Positions 63,788 through 64,000 of a DNA stretch of 64,000 bases are shown here, piece by piece (position 1 is the first letter of the stretch; each line of letters opens with the position of its first letter). Made by a program: the position numbers and the translations under genes. This DNA comes from Rhinopomastus cyanomelas. Its lineage: Eukaryota > Chordata > Aves > Bucerotiformes > Rhinopomastidae. The stretch lies in the NCBI GenBank assembly GCA_013400115.1, contig VXBP01003622.1, positions 310,001-374,000 on the forward strand, given 5' to 3'. The notes beneath the pieces are model-generated. The model saw nothing but the letters and a program-made list of their open reading frames with translations, did no database searches and was not told the DNA's origin.

Positions 63788-63870
63788 TAGAGAATCACAA
63801 AAAAGCAGGGAAAAAAGACTCTCCAGAGGTCACCTGGTCCCAGTCCCCTCTCTGAGGCACCATCGGACTC
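63788..63870 (-). mobile_element. Possible degenerate CR1 fragment in reverse orientation
   Basis: AGAATCACAAAAAAGCAGGG, then CTCCAGAGGTCACCTGGTCC and CAGTCCCCTCTCTGAGGCAC resemble the reverse-complemented CR1 3' end, which normally reads like AGAATCACAGAAT followed by GACCTCCAGAGATCATCTGGTCCAAC. The match is degraded and was judged by eye. Confidence 0.4.
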
Positions 63871-64000
63871 ATGCTGTTTGCAAAGTGTTGATCTTTCTCT
63901 TTTAATACCTTCATTGGAAAGAAAAGTCAGTTCTTTTCCTTTGTAAGATCTGAATTGGCTTTTTAGAGCAGGCATGACAAGGTTCAGCAATGCTTCAAAA

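Larger units (their letters stand above)
58199..64000 (-). other. CADPS: CADPS intron (partial), no further exon recognised
   Basis: This is the region upstream of the last identified exon in transcription order. I searched the minus-strand frames for CADPS-like peptides between splice sites and found none, but very short exons could be missed. It holds a CA-repeat (61664-61702) and a possible CR1 remnant at the right end. Confidence 0.45.

Overview
This is a stretch of vertebrate, almost certainly avian, genomic DNA. The avian call rests on three fragments that end in the 3' tail typical of the bird/reptile CR1 LINE (TTCTGTGATTCTGTG or ATTCTATGATTCTATG), on sparse interspersed repeats, and on two recognisable protein genes with vertebrate exon-intron structure. 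Both genes are on the minus strand.

The left part (about 0.15-8.4 kb) is a GC- and CpG-rich domain holding the complete coding region of FEZF2, a forebrain C2H2 zinc-finger repressor: four coding exons, 441 residues, six zinc fingers and an N-terminal Eh1 repressor motif. Stretches that look like regulatory DNA flank it: AT-rich blocks with clustered TAAT homeodomain-type sites and a good TATA box pointing away from FEZF2. Positions 8.4-16.2 kb are intergenic, with one clear CR1 fragment.

From about 16.2 kb to the right edge the window holds the 3' end of CADPS (CAPS1), a priming factor for dense-core vesicle and synaptic vesicle exocytosis. I could read ten coding exons, which join in frame to give the last 349 residues, from the MUN region to the acidic C-terminus. 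They include a 15-nt microexon (FAKEW) and a 33-nt exon. The 3' UTR runs to about 16.24 kb. The rest of the gene lies beyond the right edge. The neighbouring pair FEZF2-CADPS matches the arrangement I know from mammals, and parallels the FEZF1-CADPS2 pair.

The most interesting unexplained items are a candidate unrecognised 146-nt CADPS exon (56952-57097), the microexon, a (CT)n microsatellite acting as part of a splice-acceptor pyrimidine tract, a possible divergent promoter upstream of FEZF2, an isolated CpG patch in a CADPS intron, and a 38-nt alternating purine-pyrimidine tract. I found no sign of a wholly new system. The long open frames in introns and in the CpG-rich domain look like chance frames or shadows.
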